DNA from: an uncultured Erythrobacter sp.
GTDB taxonomy: Bacteria; Pseudomonadota; Alphaproteobacteria; Sphingomonadales; Sphingomonadaceae
DNA length: 64,000 nt
Reading direction: 5' to 3'
NCBI RefSeq assembly: GCF_947492365.1
Contig: NZ_CANLMB010000001.1
Coordinates: 1-64,000 of the forward strand
Both the position numbers and the translations under genes were made by a program. Below the pieces are notes generated by a model that did no database searches, was not told the origin of the DNA, and was given only the letters and a program-made list of their open reading frames with translations. Positions 34,589 through 44,159 of this stretch are shown in pieces; positions within the stretch are counted from its first letter, which is position 1; each line of letters begins with the position of its first letter.

Positions 34589-36163
34589 ATGCAGACCAAG
34601 CAGACCACCAATCAAGGGCTCAAACGCGCCTATCTGATCACGATCACTGCGGACGAAATCGCCGCCAAGGTCGATGCCGAAATCAAGAAGATCGCGCCGC
34701 AAGTGAAGATGCCCGGTTTTCGCCCTGGCAAGGTTCCCGCGAACCTCGTCAAGAAGATGCATGGCGAGCAGCTTCACGCGCAGACGCTCAACGACACGAT
34801 CCGCGAATCGGTTGATTCGGTGATCAAGGACGAAGAACTGCGTCCGGCGATGCAGCCTTCGATCGCGCTTAATGAGGGCTATGAGGAAGGCAAAGACGCC
34901 GAGATCACGATTGAACTCGAAGTTCTGCCGCAGGTCGAAGCGCCTTCGACGGATGGCCTGAAGCTCGAAAAGCTGACGGTTCCGGTTAGCGATGAGCAGA
35001 TCGAGGAATCGATCGCTGGCATCGCAGGCCAGAACAAGAGCTACAAAGATGTCGCCAAGACCAAGAAGGCGGTCGACGGCAACCAGCTGATCATCGACTT
35101 CCTCGGCAAGCTCGACGGTGAGCCTTTTGAAGGCGGCGCGGCTGAAGATGCGGCTCTGGTTCTCGGTTCGAACACTTTCATCCCCGGCTTCGAAGAGCAG
35201 CTGGTTGGCGTGAAGACCGGTGATGAGAAGACCATCACCGTGACCTTCCCCAAAGAGTATCAGGCCGATCACCTCGCCGGTAAGGAAGCGACCTTCGACG
35301 TCACTGTGAAGGCCGTGAAGACCGAGACCGACACCAAGGTTGATGACGAATTTGCCAAGCAGCTCGGTCTCGACAGCCTCGAAAAGCTGCAGGAGATCAT
35401 GAAGGGTCAGCTTGAACAGCAGACCGCTGGCCTGACCCGCACGCAGATGAAACGTTCGCTGCTCGATCAGCTTGCATCGGGTCACGATTTCGAAGTGCCT
35501 TCGACCATGGTCGATGCCGAATTCGAACAGATCTGGGCGCAGCTTCAGCAGGAAGCCACCAAGGAAGAAGACCCCGAGGCGGCTCTCAAGCAGATCGAAG
35601 ACGAGAAGGACGATTACAAGGCTATCGCGGAACGCCGTGTGCGCCTCGGTCTGCTCCTTTCGGAAATCGGCCAGGCCAATGGCGTCGAAGTCACCGGCCA
35701 GGAAATGCAGATGCTGATCCAACAGGCAGCGCAACAATATCGCGAGGAAGATCGCGAGCGCTTCATGCAGTATATCCAGCAAGACCCGATGGCTGCCGCT
35801 CAACTGCGCGCGCCGCTTTACGAAGACAAGGTCGTCGACTTCCTGTTCGACAAGGCAGAAGTAACCGAGCGTGAAGTAACGATCGAGGAACTTCAGGCCG
35901 CGATCGAGGCTGACGAGGAAGCCGAAGTCGCCAAGGTGAAGGCTACGCCGAAGAAGAAAAAGGCTCCAGCCAAGAAGGCTGCTGCGAAGAAGCCGGCGGC
36001 GAAGAAAGAGCCTGCGAAAAAGGAAGCTGCCAAGAAGGCACCGGCTAAGAAAGCTCCAGCCAAGAAAGCAGCGGCAGAAAAGGCCCCCGCCAAGAAGCCT
36101 GCTGCAAAGAAGGCTCCGGCCAAGAAGCCAGCAGCCAAGAAAGCGCCTGCCAAGAAAAAGTAG
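34589..36163 (+). CDS. tig: Trigger factor with long Lys/Ala/Pro-rich C-terminal tail
   Basis: A 524-aa trigger factor. The ribosome-binding domain has the GFRPGKVP signature (about 42-49), and the FKBP-type PPIase domain shows [15 protein letters not shown]. The C-terminal arms follow. After about residue 450 a 74-residue tail of [13 protein letters not shown] repeats, strongly basic and resembling bacterial histone-H1-like proteins, extends the usual length. Trigger factor binds nascent chains at the ribosome exit; the tail may bind rRNA or DNA (inference). ATG 34589 lacks a close SD. A terminator follows at 36184-36218. Confidence 0.95.
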   Translation: MQTKQTTNQGLKRAYLITITADEIAAKVDAEIKKIAPQVKMPGFRPGKVPANLVKKMHGEQLHAQTLNDTIRESVDSVIKDEELRPAMQPSIALNEGYEEGKDAEITIELEVLPQVEAPSTDGLKLEKLTVPVSDEQIEESIAGIAGQNKSYKDVAKTKKAVDGNQLIIDFLGKLDGEPFEGGAAEDAALVLGSNTFIPGFEEQLVGVKTGDEKTITVTFPKEYQADHLAGKEATFDVTVKAVKTETDTKVDDEFAKQLGLDSLEKLQEIMKGQLEQQTAGLTRTQMKRSLLDQLASGHDFEVPSTMVDAEFEQIWAQLQQEATKEEDPEAALKQIEDEKDDYKAIAERRVRLGLLLSEIGQANGVEVTGQEMQMLIQQAAQQYREEDRERFMQYIQQDPMAAAQLRAPLYEDKVVDFLFDKAEVTEREVTIEELQAAIEADEEAEVAKVKATPKKKKAPAKKAAAKKPAAKKEPAKKEAAKKAPAKKAPAKKAAAEKAPAKKPAAKKAPAKKPAAKKAPAKKK

Positions 36164-36183
36164 GCCTCGGCTTAGACCTTATG

Positions 36184-36218
36184 AAAAGGGCGGCAGGTGC
36201 AAACCCGCCGCCCTTTTT
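36184..36218 (+). terminator. Rho-independent terminator after tig
   Basis: GGGCGGC (36188-36194) pairs with GCCGCCC (36207-36213). It is flanked by AAAA and a TTTTT run, giving a strong bidirectional hairpin between tig and the convergent TonB receptor. Confidence 0.8.
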
Positions 36219-36253
36219 CGTGCCTGCTTGGCTTCTGCGGGCCTTGCAGCCGC

Positions 36254-38377
36254 TTAGAAATCGCCGCTCACGCTGAAGCGGAAGATCGCGCCGATCCTGC
36301 GGTCCATATTCTCGTTAAAGAGCACGGGCGAGTTCGGCCGCGGGCCGTCAAAGACTGTGCGGTCAAACTTGTTGCGCGCTGACAGGACATTGGCCCAGCG
36401 CGCGCGCACAGTCAGACCGAACACGTCCTTGTGCTCAACAAAGAGGTTCGCAAAGGTTGGGCCTTCATGTTGCCGCCCGATCTCAGTCAGGCGCGAATAG
36501 GGCGCGTTTTGGTTTGTGAACAGGCCCGCGCCATAGGCGATGTCGCTGCCCGGAATGTCGTGGCGCAAATCGACCTCGAGCAGGTCAATCAAATCCTGCG
36601 AGAAAGGCCGATCTTCGCCGGTGAACGGATCATTGATGTTCATCCAGCGGCGGATCGCCTGCACGTCCAGCTGCACCCCCCTAAGGCCTATGGGTTCGCC
36701 TTTGAGCGTGGTGTTGATCTGGAAGTGGGTGCGCCGCGCACTGCCGATATTGCCACGTGCCTCGCCGCCGGTTGGCAGAGGGAAGAAGTCGACGAAGTCT
36801 TCAAACCATGCGTGGCGCAGCTCGACTTTCACCGAACCCCATGCGCCGAGCCCCTTGTTCATCTCAAGCTCGAGATTCCAGCTCTGGTCGGGCTGAAGTT
36901 CGTTGTTGCCGCGGTTCTCGTTGTCATCGTCGAGCGAGACGCTGGCGAGGAAGTCCCCGAAGGAAAGCTGACCGACCCGGCGGCGGCCCGACAGGGTGAT
37001 GTCGAAATCGCTGGCGGGTTTCCATGTCAGCGAGAGTGAGCCCTTGGGGCGCTGGAAGGTGCGCGAATTGGCGGCAACGCCGGTCTGCTCGATCTGAGAA
37101 TATTCGCCCCCCGCAGTGGCCTGTATCGAGAAGGCCGGAGAAATCTGCCGGGTAAAGCTCAATATGCCTTCGAATCGGTCCTCGGTCACGCCGCCTGTGC
37201 CGGCGGGAAAGGGGATGTCGACGAATTCGCCTGAGGGATCGAGGACCAGAATTTCAGACGCCCGGTTGAGACGGTTAAACGCGGCCTCTCCGGAAAGCTG
37301 CCAGTCGGCGGAGAACATGTTCCAGCCATATTCGAACCGCCCGATGCGCTCGCCTGTTTCGTTGGACTGGCGAAAGATGCTGCCTTCGGTGTCGCGCCCG
37401 TCATCAAAGGTGTCGATCAGCTGGAAACTGAAATTGTCGCGCTCGAACCGTTCCAGCCCGATCAGCTTGAGCGAACCGGGCCCAAACGGAAACTCGATAT
37501 CGCCGCCGATCTCATATTCTGGGCCACGCTCCCTGCGCCGATTGTCTTGCACCCTTGTGAAGCCCGCAACATTGGTCGCAAGCTCGGTGTTGTTATTGAA
37601 GAAGTAGTCGCGCCCATAGCTGAGGTTCAGATTGGCGAGCACGTTCTCGGAAAAGCGATAGGCGAGATTGGCCGAGAGCGTGGGATTGTCGAACCCGCCA
37701 GAGGATTTGGTGTCCTGCCGCTCGATCAAATCACCGGCTGCATCGGTGATAAGGATCGGGCCATCTGCGCCAAAGCGGTTGTTCCGGTTGCTGAGCGAGA
37801 CGGTGTAATCGAGCGCACCTGTGCTGCCCGTTATCGACACCTCACCGCCATAGAGCTGCGCTTCGGTGTTATGGGCTCGAAAGCCAGTGTCCCAGCGGAA
37901 CTGGCCTGAAAGCCCGGTGCTTTCATGGATGACATTGGCGACCAGTCCGGTGAGCCCCGGAATGTCGAGCGAATTGCCATCGACCAGCTCAATCCGGATC
38001 ACGTCATCCGCCGGAATCCGACCAAGCTGCTCGCGCACGCCGTCTGCCTTGCCGGAAAATCGCTCGCCATTGACGATGACGTTCTGGCTGGCCTGACCAA
38101 GGCCGCGCTGGCCGTTATCATTGCCGCCGCTGATCGAAAAGCCGGGCAATTGATTGACCATGTCAAGCGCGTTGCGCGGGGCAAATTGCGCGAAATACTC
38201 AGGAGCAAAGACTCTACCATTTCCGCTTGTATCGGCGGCCTGATCGGGCTCGGCTTCAACTGAGGCCGGATCCGCAATGTCTGATGCAGCTTCTTGCGCC
38301 AACGCAGGGCTTGCAAGTGAAATGGCGCTTGCCGAAATCAGCAGCAACGCGACGTTCAAACGGTTGGTATGTCCCAT
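36254..38377 (-). CDS. TonB-dependent outer-membrane receptor
   Basis: A 707-aa receptor with a signal peptide (LLISASAISLASPALAQ). The plug domain has NALDMVNQLPGFSISGG, NVIVNGERFSGKADGV and LVDGNSLDIPGLTG. The barrel ends in FSVSGDF. ATG 38377 has GGAGGAAAAA just upstream. Members with this plug (VNGERFSGK) are common in sphingomonads and of unknown substrate. It is followed on the other side by a secreted amidase on the same strand. Confidence 0.9.
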   Translation of the reverse strand: MGHTNRLNVALLLISASAISLASPALAQEAASDIADPASVEAEPDQAADTSGNGRVFAPEYFAQFAPRNALDMVNQLPGFSISGGNDNGQRGLGQASQNVIVNGERFSGKADGVREQLGRIPADDVIRIELVDGNSLDIPGLTGLVANVIHESTGLSGQFRWDTGFRAHNTEAQLYGGEVSITGSTGALDYTVSLSNRNNRFGADGPILITDAAGDLIERQDTKSSGGFDNPTLSANLAYRFSENVLANLNLSYGRDYFFNNNTELATNVAGFTRVQDNRRRERGPEYEIGGDIEFPFGPGSLKLIGLERFERDNFSFQLIDTFDDGRDTEGSIFRQSNETGERIGRFEYGWNMFSADWQLSGEAAFNRLNRASEILVLDPSGEFVDIPFPAGTGGVTEDRFEGILSFTRQISPAFSIQATAGGEYSQIEQTGVAANSRTFQRPKGSLSLTWKPASDFDITLSGRRRVGQLSFGDFLASVSLDDDNENRGNNELQPDQSWNLELEMNKGLGAWGSVKVELRHAWFEDFVDFFPLPTGGEARGNIGSARRTHFQINTTLKGEPIGLRGVQLDVQAIRRWMNINDPFTGEDRPFSQDLIDLLEVDLRHDIPGSDIAYGAGLFTNQNAPYSRLTEIGRQHEGPTFANLFVEHKDVFGLTVRARWANVLSARNKFDRTVFDGPRPNSPVLFNENMDRRIGAIFRFSVSGDF

Positions 38378-38529
38378 GATTTTTCCTCCACCTGAGGCTC
38401 CATCGCCATGGGTGCAGGATTGGGAAAACGCGATTCGACCGATGTTACCGGTCTTCCGATAAAGGTCGAGCCTGGTTTTTGCTCGCAACTCATCTGGCGT
38501 TCAGGTTTGCGGCGCGCTTTCGGCGGCGT

Positions 38530-40077
38530 TCAGTCGGCCGGACGCCACCGCCTGAAGGAAGGCTCGGGCAGTTCAGTCGTGCGCGCTCGCTCATAGGCTG
38601 CGCCGACCTTGAGCACGTCGTGATCGGCCCATTTTGCACCGAAAAAGCTGATGCCCACAGGCAGCCGTTCGACCGCACCCATTGGCACGGTGAGGTGCGG
38701 ATAGCCGGCGATGGCGGCAGGTGAACCGAAGCCGATCGAGCCATTGAAATTGTCCCCGAGCACCAGATCGCTCACCCATGCCGGGCCGCGTGTCGGAGCG
38801 ACAAGAAACGCGACATCATGCTCGGCAAACAGCATGTCGAGCGTTTCTTCGCCTGCGATCCTGACCGCATTCTCGCGCGCGGCCTCATAGGCTTCACGGT
38901 CGGTTGTTGCTTCGGCTTCGTAGAAAATGCTCTGATCGAACCAGCGCATCTCGGTCGAAGCATTGGCCTCGTTAAAGGTGATGAGGTCAGCGAGGCTGCG
39001 CGGCGTGTCGCCTTCTTCAAATTCGGGGATCGACCGCAGGTACCGCCCCATCTCTTCTCGCAGTTCGTATTTGAGAACGGTATAGGAATCGCCCCACATT
39101 TCAGGGTTAGGATCGAATTCGATATCGACCAGCACTGCACCAGCCCGCTCAAGATCGGCGAGCGCCGCGTCGAACACTCCGGCAACCTGCGCATTGCCGC
39201 CGATCTGATTGCGCATCACCCCAATGCGAACACCGTCAAGCGAGTAACCCGCAAGGCCTTGGGTGTAATCACTCACACGCGGCACGCCGACAGTGACGCT
39301 GTCAGCCTCATCCTCACCCGCCATGGCAGAGAGCAGCAATGCGGCGTCATAGACCGTCTTCGCCATCGGCCCTGCGGTGTCCTGCGTGGAGGAAATCGGC
39401 ACGACATGGGTGCGGCTGACCAGCCCGACGCTTGGCTTGAACCCGACAATCCCGTTGATCGAGGCGGGGCAGGAGATCGAGCCATTGGTCTCAGTCCCGA
39501 TGGCTGCCCATGCAAAGCCCGCTGCAATCGCCGCGCCGCTGCCCGAGGACGAACCGCAAGTGTTGCGGTCAATCGCGTGCGGATTTCGGGTCAAGCCCTC
39601 GACCGCGCTCCACCCGCTGGTTGAGTCATTGCTACGGATATTGGCCCATTCGGAAAGATTGGTCTTGCCCAGGATAACGCCGCCAGCCTCGCGTATGTTG
39701 GCGATCAGCGGCGCGTCACGGCCCGTCCGGTTCTCAGCAAGCGCGAGACTGCCGGCGGTTGTCGGGAACTCGCTGGTTTCGATATTGTCCTTCACCAGCA
39801 CGCTGCGCCCGCGCAGAATTCCGGTCGAGGCCAGCCTGCGCGCTTCCACCGGTGCCTCGACATTGTAGTCGATCACCGCGTTGAGCGTGGGCCCATTATC
39901 GTCGAGCGCCTGAATGCGCAGGATGTAATCGGTCGTCGCCATGACCTCGGCAAAAGAGGCGCGCATATCGGCGGCACCCTCTGCATCGCTGTCCTGCGCG
40001 CTTGCGAAAGAAGCAGCGAGGGCGGTTGAGCCGAGGAAGGTTAGCGCAAGAATGGATTTGGTTTTCATGGATTCCAT
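38530..40077 (-). CDS. Secreted amidase-signature family hydrolase
   Basis: A protein of about 515 aa with a signal peptide (MKTKSILALTFLGSTALAASFASAQ) and the amidase-signature Ser-cisSer-Lys triad. Lys is in SVLVKDNIET, cis-Ser in CGSSSGSGAA, and the nucleophile Ser in TNGSISCPASINGIVGFKPS. It hydrolyses amide bonds, here in the periplasm. The start could be 40077 or 40068 (three codons apart). The divergent clpP leader overlaps its promoter. The substrate is not evident; the next TonB receptor may be linked. Confidence 0.85.
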   Translation of the reverse strand: MESMKTKSILALTFLGSTALAASFASAQDSDAEGAADMRASFAEVMATTDYILRIQALDDNGPTLNAVIDYNVEAPVEARRLASTGILRGRSVLVKDNIETSEFPTTAGSLALAENRTGRDAPLIANIREAGGVILGKTNLSEWANIRSNDSTSGWSAVEGLTRNPHAIDRNTCGSSSGSGAAIAAGFAWAAIGTETNGSISCPASINGIVGFKPSVGLVSRTHVVPISSTQDTAGPMAKTVYDAALLLSAMAGEDEADSVTVGVPRVSDYTQGLAGYSLDGVRIGVMRNQIGGNAQVAGVFDAALADLERAGAVLVDIEFDPNPEMWGDSYTVLKYELREEMGRYLRSIPEFEEGDTPRSLADLITFNEANASTEMRWFDQSIFYEAEATTDREAYEAARENAVRIAGEETLDMLFAEHDVAFLVAPTRGPAWVSDLVLGDNFNGSIGFGSPAAIAGYPHLTVPMGAVERLPVGISFFGAKWADHDVLKVGAAYERARTTELPEPSFRRWRPAD

Positions 40078-40120
40078 GCTGCCACTTCCGCCACATTTCC
40101 CCAAGCCGAATGTTAATGCC

Positions 40121-40149
40121 CTTGAAGATTGCTCCCCCGCGTCCGACAT
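40121..40149 (+). promoter_or_regulatory. Possible RpoH (sigma-32) heat-shock promoter of clpP
   Basis: CTTGAA (40121-40126) and CCGACAT (40143-40149), 16 bases apart, resemble the alphaproteobacterial RpoH consensus (CTTGA, then CCNNAT). The predicted start is about 25 bases before the clpP ATG. An rpoH gene is also in the window (51627-52526). Confidence 0.42.
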
Positions 40150-40182
40150 AGGCGCTCAATTCTTTGGACGAGGAAACACCCC

Positions 40183-40887
40183 ATGATCGATCTGCTGTCA
40201 GATAAAGGCGAAACCCACGGCGCACAGGGCCAGTTCACCACCGACCCGCTGACGGGCGCTCTGGTGCCGGTCGTGGTCGAGCAGACCAGCCGGGGAGAGC
40301 GCAGCTTCGACATCTTCTCGCGCCTGCTGCGCGAGCGGATCGTTTTTGTGACCGGCCAGATCGAAGATGGCATGGCCTCGCTCATCACCGCCCAGCTGCT
40401 GTTCCTCGAAAGCGAAAACCCGTCAAAGCCGATCAGCATGTATATCAACTCGCCCGGCGGCGTGGTGACGGCCGGTCTGCAAATCTATGACACGATGCAG
40501 TATATCAAACCGCGTGTTTCAACCGTGGTGATGGGGCAGGCGGCATCGATGGGCAGCTTCCTCCTCGCCGCAGGTGAGCCGGGGATGCGAGTGGCTCTGC
40601 CCAATGCGCGAGTGATGGTTCACCAGCCTTCTGGCGGTGCGCGCGGAATGGCATCCGATATCGAGATTCAGGCTCGCGAAATCCTGCGTATCCGGACCCG
40701 GATGAACGACCTTTACGTCAAGTTCACCGGCCGCACGCTTGAAGAAATCGAAAAGGCGATGGATCGCGATACCTTCCTTGAAGCGGAAGAAGCGAAGGAA
40801 TTTGGCCTGGTCGATAAGGTATTCGAGACGCGTCCCGACAACGAAGAAGATGCGGACGAGGCTGGCTCGGGCGGCGCTCCGGAGTGA
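40183..40887 (+). CDS. clpP: ATP-dependent Clp protease proteolytic subunit
   Basis: A 234-aa ClpP with catalytic Ser122 ([10 protein letters not shown]) and His147 ([12 protein letters not shown]), the Asp being in the [15 protein letters not shown] region. It forms the tetradecameric protease that degrades proteins unfolded by ClpX. ATG 40183 has AGGA eight bases upstream. An acidic C-terminal tail ([13 protein letters not shown]) is present. It is followed 231 bp later by clpX. Confidence 0.97.
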   Translation: MIDLLSDKGETHGAQGQFTTDPLTGALVPVVVEQTSRGERSFDIFSRLLRERIVFVTGQIEDGMASLITAQLLFLESENPSKPISMYINSPGGVVTAGLQIYDTMQYIKPRVSTVVMGQAASMGSFLLAAGEPGMRVALPNARVMVHQPSGGARGMASDIEIQAREILRIRTRMNDLYVKFTGRTLEEIEKAMDRDTFLEAEEAKEFGLVDKVFETRPDNEEDADEAGSGGAPE

Positions 40888-41118
40888 TGACAGTTCCGGG
40901 GGACGCGCGCGGGCTTAACCGCTCGCGCGGCAATCGCCCCATGCCGGGACGCACTGACCGGCCGAACAGGCGAAATTACTAAAGTGGTGCATGAAAACCA
41001 CTTAACCGGACCGAAAACTTCAGCCTGTATGTTGATTCATCTGTAGCCGAAGATAGACTTGGCGAATCCGGCGTAAATGCGTGTTGCGCGCAGAAGTCGC
41101 GGATTTTAGGACAACGGG
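40888..41118. other. clpP-clpX intergenic, probable clpX leader
   Basis: 231 bp with no gene. A GGACGCGCGCGGG-rich beginning is followed by a more AT-rich part (41000-41070) that would hold the clpX promoter. No clear terminator is seen after clpP, so read-through is possible. Confidence 0.3.
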
Positions 41119-42384
41119 ATGACCAAATTGAGCGGATCTGACAGCAAAAGCACCCTCTACTGCAGCTTCTGCGGGAAGTCGCAGCACGAAGTGCGCAAGC
41201 TTATCGCTGGGCCAACGGTCTTCATCTGCGATGAGTGTGTCGAGCTGTGCAACGACATCATCCGCGAAGAGACCAAGGCGGGCATTGCGGGCAAGAAGGA
41301 AGGCGAGGTTCCCACCCCGTCCGAGATTTTCGCCACGCTCAACGATTACGTGATTGGCCAGAATTCGGCCAAGCGGAACCTCGCTGTCGCGGTTCACAAC
41401 CATTACAAGCGTCTGAAGCACTCCGGCAAAACCGACGGAGTTGAACTGGCCAAGTCGAACATCCTGTTGGTCGGCCCGACCGGCACGGGTAAGACCCTGC
41501 TTGCACAGACGCTCGCGCGCACTTTCGATGTTCCCTTCACGATGGCGGACGCCACCACGCTGACCGAAGCAGGTTACGTGGGTGAAGACGTTGAAAACAT
41601 CATCCTCAAACTGCTGCAAAGCTCAGACTATAATGTCGAAAAAGCGCAGCACGGCATCGTCTATATCGACGAGATCGACAAGATTACGCGCAAGGCCGAA
41701 AACCCCTCGATCACACGCGACGTGTCGGGTGAGGGTGTGCAGCAGGCGCTCTTGAAGCTGATGGAAGGCACGACCGCTTCGGTTCCGCCGCAGGGTGGGC
41801 GCAAGCATCCGCAGCAGGAATTCCTGCAGGTCGACACGACCAACATCCTGTTCATCTGCGGCGGCGCGTTTGCTGGTCTGGACAAGATCATTGCCGACCG
41901 TCTGCAAAAACGCTCGATTGGTTTCGGCGCGCATGTTGCCGATCCGGACAAGCGCAAGGTTGGCGAGTTGCTCGAAAAGAGCGAGCCGGAAGACCTGCTC
42001 AAATTTGGCCTGATCCCGGAATTTGTCGGCCGTCTGCCCGTGATCGCTACCTTGCACGACCTCGATGTCGATGCGCTGGTGACGATCCTGCAAGAGCCCA
42101 AAAACGCGCTGGTGAAGCAGTATAAGAAACTGTTCGAGCTCGAAGATGTCGAACTGAGCTTCACTGACGAGGCGCTCAAGGCCATCGCTGAACGTGCGAT
42201 CCTGCGCAAAACCGGCGCGCGCGGCCTACGCTCGATTGTTGAAGGCATCCTGCTCGATACGATGTTCGACCTGCCCGACATGGAAGGTGTGAGCGAAATC
42301 GTGATCGACGACGAGGTGGTAGCCGGCAAGAAAGACCCGATCCGCGTCCATGGCGGCGACGAAGCCAAGGAAGAAGCGGCCTAG
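41119..42384 (+). CDS. clpX: ATP-dependent Clp protease ATP-binding subunit ClpX
   Basis: A 421-aa AAA+ unfoldase. The N-terminal zinc-binding domain has Cys15, Cys18, Cys37 and Cys40. Walker A is GPTGTGKT (about 120-127), Walker B is [10 protein letters not shown], and an ISREC-type sensor region follows. The [14 protein letters not shown]-terminal part is standard. It delivers substrates to ClpP, and in alphaproteobacteria helps cell-cycle-regulated proteolysis. Confidence 0.98.
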   Translation: MTKLSGSDSKSTLYCSFCGKSQHEVRKLIAGPTVFICDECVELCNDIIREETKAGIAGKKEGEVPTPSEIFATLNDYVIGQNSAKRNLAVAVHNHYKRLKHSGKTDGVELAKSNILLVGPTGTGKTLLAQTLARTFDVPFTMADATTLTEAGYVGEDVENIILKLLQSSDYNVEKAQHGIVYIDEIDKITRKAENPSITRDVSGEGVQQALLKLMEGTTASVPPQGGRKHPQQEFLQVDTTNILFICGGAFAGLDKIIADRLQKRSIGFGAHVADPDKRKVGELLEKSEPEDLLKFGLIPEFVGRLPVIATLHDLDVDALVTILQEPKNALVKQYKKLFELEDVELSFTDEALKAIAERAILRKTGARGLRSIVEGILLDTMFDLPDMEGVSEIVIDDEVVAGKKDPIRVHGGDEAKEEAA

Positions 42385-42391
42385 ACGCGCG

Positions 42392-42883
42392 GTGGCAATC
42401 GGACTGGCTTTTCGCTTTCCACTGGCGGTATTTCGCACATTGTCGGCGCTGTGCGGCGGTATTTTGCTGTCACACGCTGCGATAGTATCGGCCAATCAGC
42501 GGCCAACCATTTTTGTTGCGACATTCGAATCCGACAATCCAAGCGAGGAGCAGATCGCCGATCGGCGCGATAGTCTCGCGACGGTTACGCTGCGACCGCA
42601 AGTTGTCGCCGAACTCGAAGACGGCGTGGACGAAGCGATACTCGACGAGCTTGATATTCCCGACGAAGGCCTGGCCGAACCGGGTTCCTATGTCTTTGGC
42701 TCCAGCGACCGGCCAAGCCTGTTGTGTTCGACTCTGATCGTTTCCATCTCAAGCAAAGCCAATGCGTGCTTTCGCGACTTCGACCGCAATGGCGACTTTG
42801 AGCAGATCGTAAAATCGAGCGTCGACCAACTTCATAGCGATATCATTGTGCCCGACGATGAGGGGACACAATCAGCGGCGTGA
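42392..42883 (+). CDS. Hypothetical exported protein
   Basis: A protein of about 163 aa from GTG 42392; an in-frame ATG at 42350 overlaps clpX. A hydrophobic stretch (FRTLSALCGGILLSHAAIVSA) looks like a signal peptide. The rest is acidic, with cysteines in SLLCSTLI and KANACFRDFDRNGD that could pair. No family is recognised. It overlaps the next unknown gene by 4 bp (GTGA), so the two are coexpressed. Confidence 0.5.
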   Translation: MAIGLAFRFPLAVFRTLSALCGGILLSHAAIVSANQRPTIFVATFESDNPSEEQIADRRDSLATVTLRPQVVAELEDGVDEAILDELDIPDEGLAEPGSYVFGSSDRPSLLCSTLIVSISSKANACFRDFDRNGDFEQIVKSSVDQLHSDIIVPDDEGTQSAA

Positions 42884-43302
42884 AATTCAACCGGCGCAAA
42901 TCGCTTCCCGATCGAGTGCGCTACAGGATATTGGACGAGGGAGAAGGCCCCACTTTCAATGCGAGGCTGGGATGGATTGTTTCATCGCGCCGCGATGCGC
43001 GCCGCGGAGAGCCGGTCTATATCGGGATTAAAGTCTTTCACGACGACACTTCCAGCTCGAATTGGGAGGCAGTTTCGGATTGCTATCAGACGGTCCATTT
43101 TACCGGTGAGCCATTGGAAGTTCTTTATCTTGGAAATGTGATCCACATTCTGGGTTTTACCGAGGACGGCGATTTGCGCTTCCGGATCGAGCCAGCTTCT
43201 GATCCGCAAGAAGTCGGCTTTGTCTATCAACGCAAGGCGACGGGCCCTTACGACAACATTTTCTTCCGAGGCCACGTCTCGGGTCTAGACGTTTGCAACT
43301 GA
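42880..43302 (+). CDS. Hypothetical protein coupled to upstream gene
   Basis: A 140-aa protein starting at GTG overlapping the preceding stop. It is predicted to be rich in beta strands (VYIGIKVFHDD, then VLYLGNVIHILGFTEDGDLRFRIEP), with no signal peptide or known domain. It is unlike core genes in being unrecognisable. A hairpin terminator follows. The pair downstream of clpX may be lineage-specific. Confidence 0.5.
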   Translation: MKFNRRKSLPDRVRYRILDEGEGPTFNARLGWIVSSRRDARRGEPVYIGIKVFHDDTSSSNWEAVSDCYQTVHFTGEPLEVLYLGNVIHILGFTEDGDLRFRIEPASDPQEVGFVYQRKATGPYDNIFFRGHVSGLDVCN

Positions 43303-43330
43303 TAATCTCGTAGTTTGACTGAAACCAAAA

Positions 43331-43365
43331 CCCCGCCCGACCTTTTGGAGGAAGGTCGGACGGGG
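43331..43365. terminator. Bidirectional hairpin terminator
   Basis: CCCCGCCCGACCTT (43331-43344) pairs with AAGGTCGGACGGGG (43352-43365) with one mismatch, loop TTGGAGG. It lies between convergent genes. Confidence 0.7.
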
Positions 43366-43440
43366 CCGGTGTTTAGCGCCGCCTCTGGGTTGGGAGGGGG
43401 ATGGGTGAAGCAGCGCTAGCTCTTGAAGGGGTGGGCACGG

Positions 43441-44010
43441 TCAGCCTGGCAGAAACACGCCGTCGGTCACGTGGATCACGCCATTCGAGGTCTGGACATC
43501 GGCTTGGGTAACGGCGGTCGCGCGGCCCTGTGCGTCGGTAATCACAATCGTGTCACCCGAAAGGCGCGCGGTCAGGTTCTGGCCGGCAAGCGTTTCAATC
43601 GTGGCCTCGCCGCCATGGTGTTCGATCAGGCGCGCCAGGTCGGCGGACGTCACCGAGCCGGAGACGGCGTGATAGACCAGCACATTGGTCAGTTGGCCCT
43701 TGTTCTCGGGGCGCAGCAGCGTGCTCACCGTGCCATCCGGCAGTTTGGCAAAGGCGGTGTCGGTCGGTGCGAAGACGGTGAATGGGCCGGGGTTCGAAAG
43801 CGTGCCGGCAAGGTCGGCGGCAGTGACCGCTGCGACCAGCGTGTTGTGGACGCCGGTGCTCTGCGCGGTCTGAACGATGTTCGGGGCGCTGCTTTCCGCG
43901 CTGCGATGATGGTGCGCGGCGACAGGTCCGGTCGCGATAGCGGCCAAGCCAGTGGTTGCCGCGACAGCAGCAAGGGTCAGCGTCTTGAGGGACTTACGGG
44001 TTACAGTCAT
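43441..44010 (-). CDS. Secreted fasciclin-domain protein
   Basis: A 189-aa protein with a signal peptide (ending GPVAAHHHR). One FAS1 domain follows: NTLVAAVTAADLAGTL, GPFTVFAPTDTAFAKLP, LVYHAVSG and SNGVIHVTDGVFLPG. Such proteins act in adhesion at the cell surface or periplasm. It lies downstream of an ECF sigma/anti-sigma pair on the same strand and is a likely target of that system. Confidence 0.9.
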   Translation of the reverse strand: MTVTRKSLKTLTLAAVAATTGLAAIATGPVAAHHHRSAESSAPNIVQTAQSTGVHNTLVAAVTAADLAGTLSNPGPFTVFAPTDTAFAKLPDGTVSTLLRPENKGQLTNVLVYHAVSGSVTSADLARLIEHHGGEATIETLAGQNLTARLSGDTIVITDAQGRATAVTQADVQTSNGVIHVTDGVFLPG

Positions 44011-44159
44011 TGGTATTCTCCATTGTCTGCAAGCCCTCCCGATCTTGCATTAGGAACTACGCGAGGCCCCACGCAGCGGATGCGCGGCCTAGCAATTTTG
44101 TTGGGACATTTCGGTGAGTTGGTGGAGCGGAGCGCTGAGCCGCGCCCGAAACCGCCTGC

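Noticed and set aside
34565..35803. Long minus-strand frame opposite trigger factor
   Set aside because: It is a mirror of the highly biased codon use of tig, with no domain.
35940..36160. Repetitive DNA in the tig tail considered as a CRISPR or tandem-repeat array
   Set aside because: The repeats are in frame, irregular in length and encode Lys/Ala/Pro codons, so they are low-complexity coding sequence.
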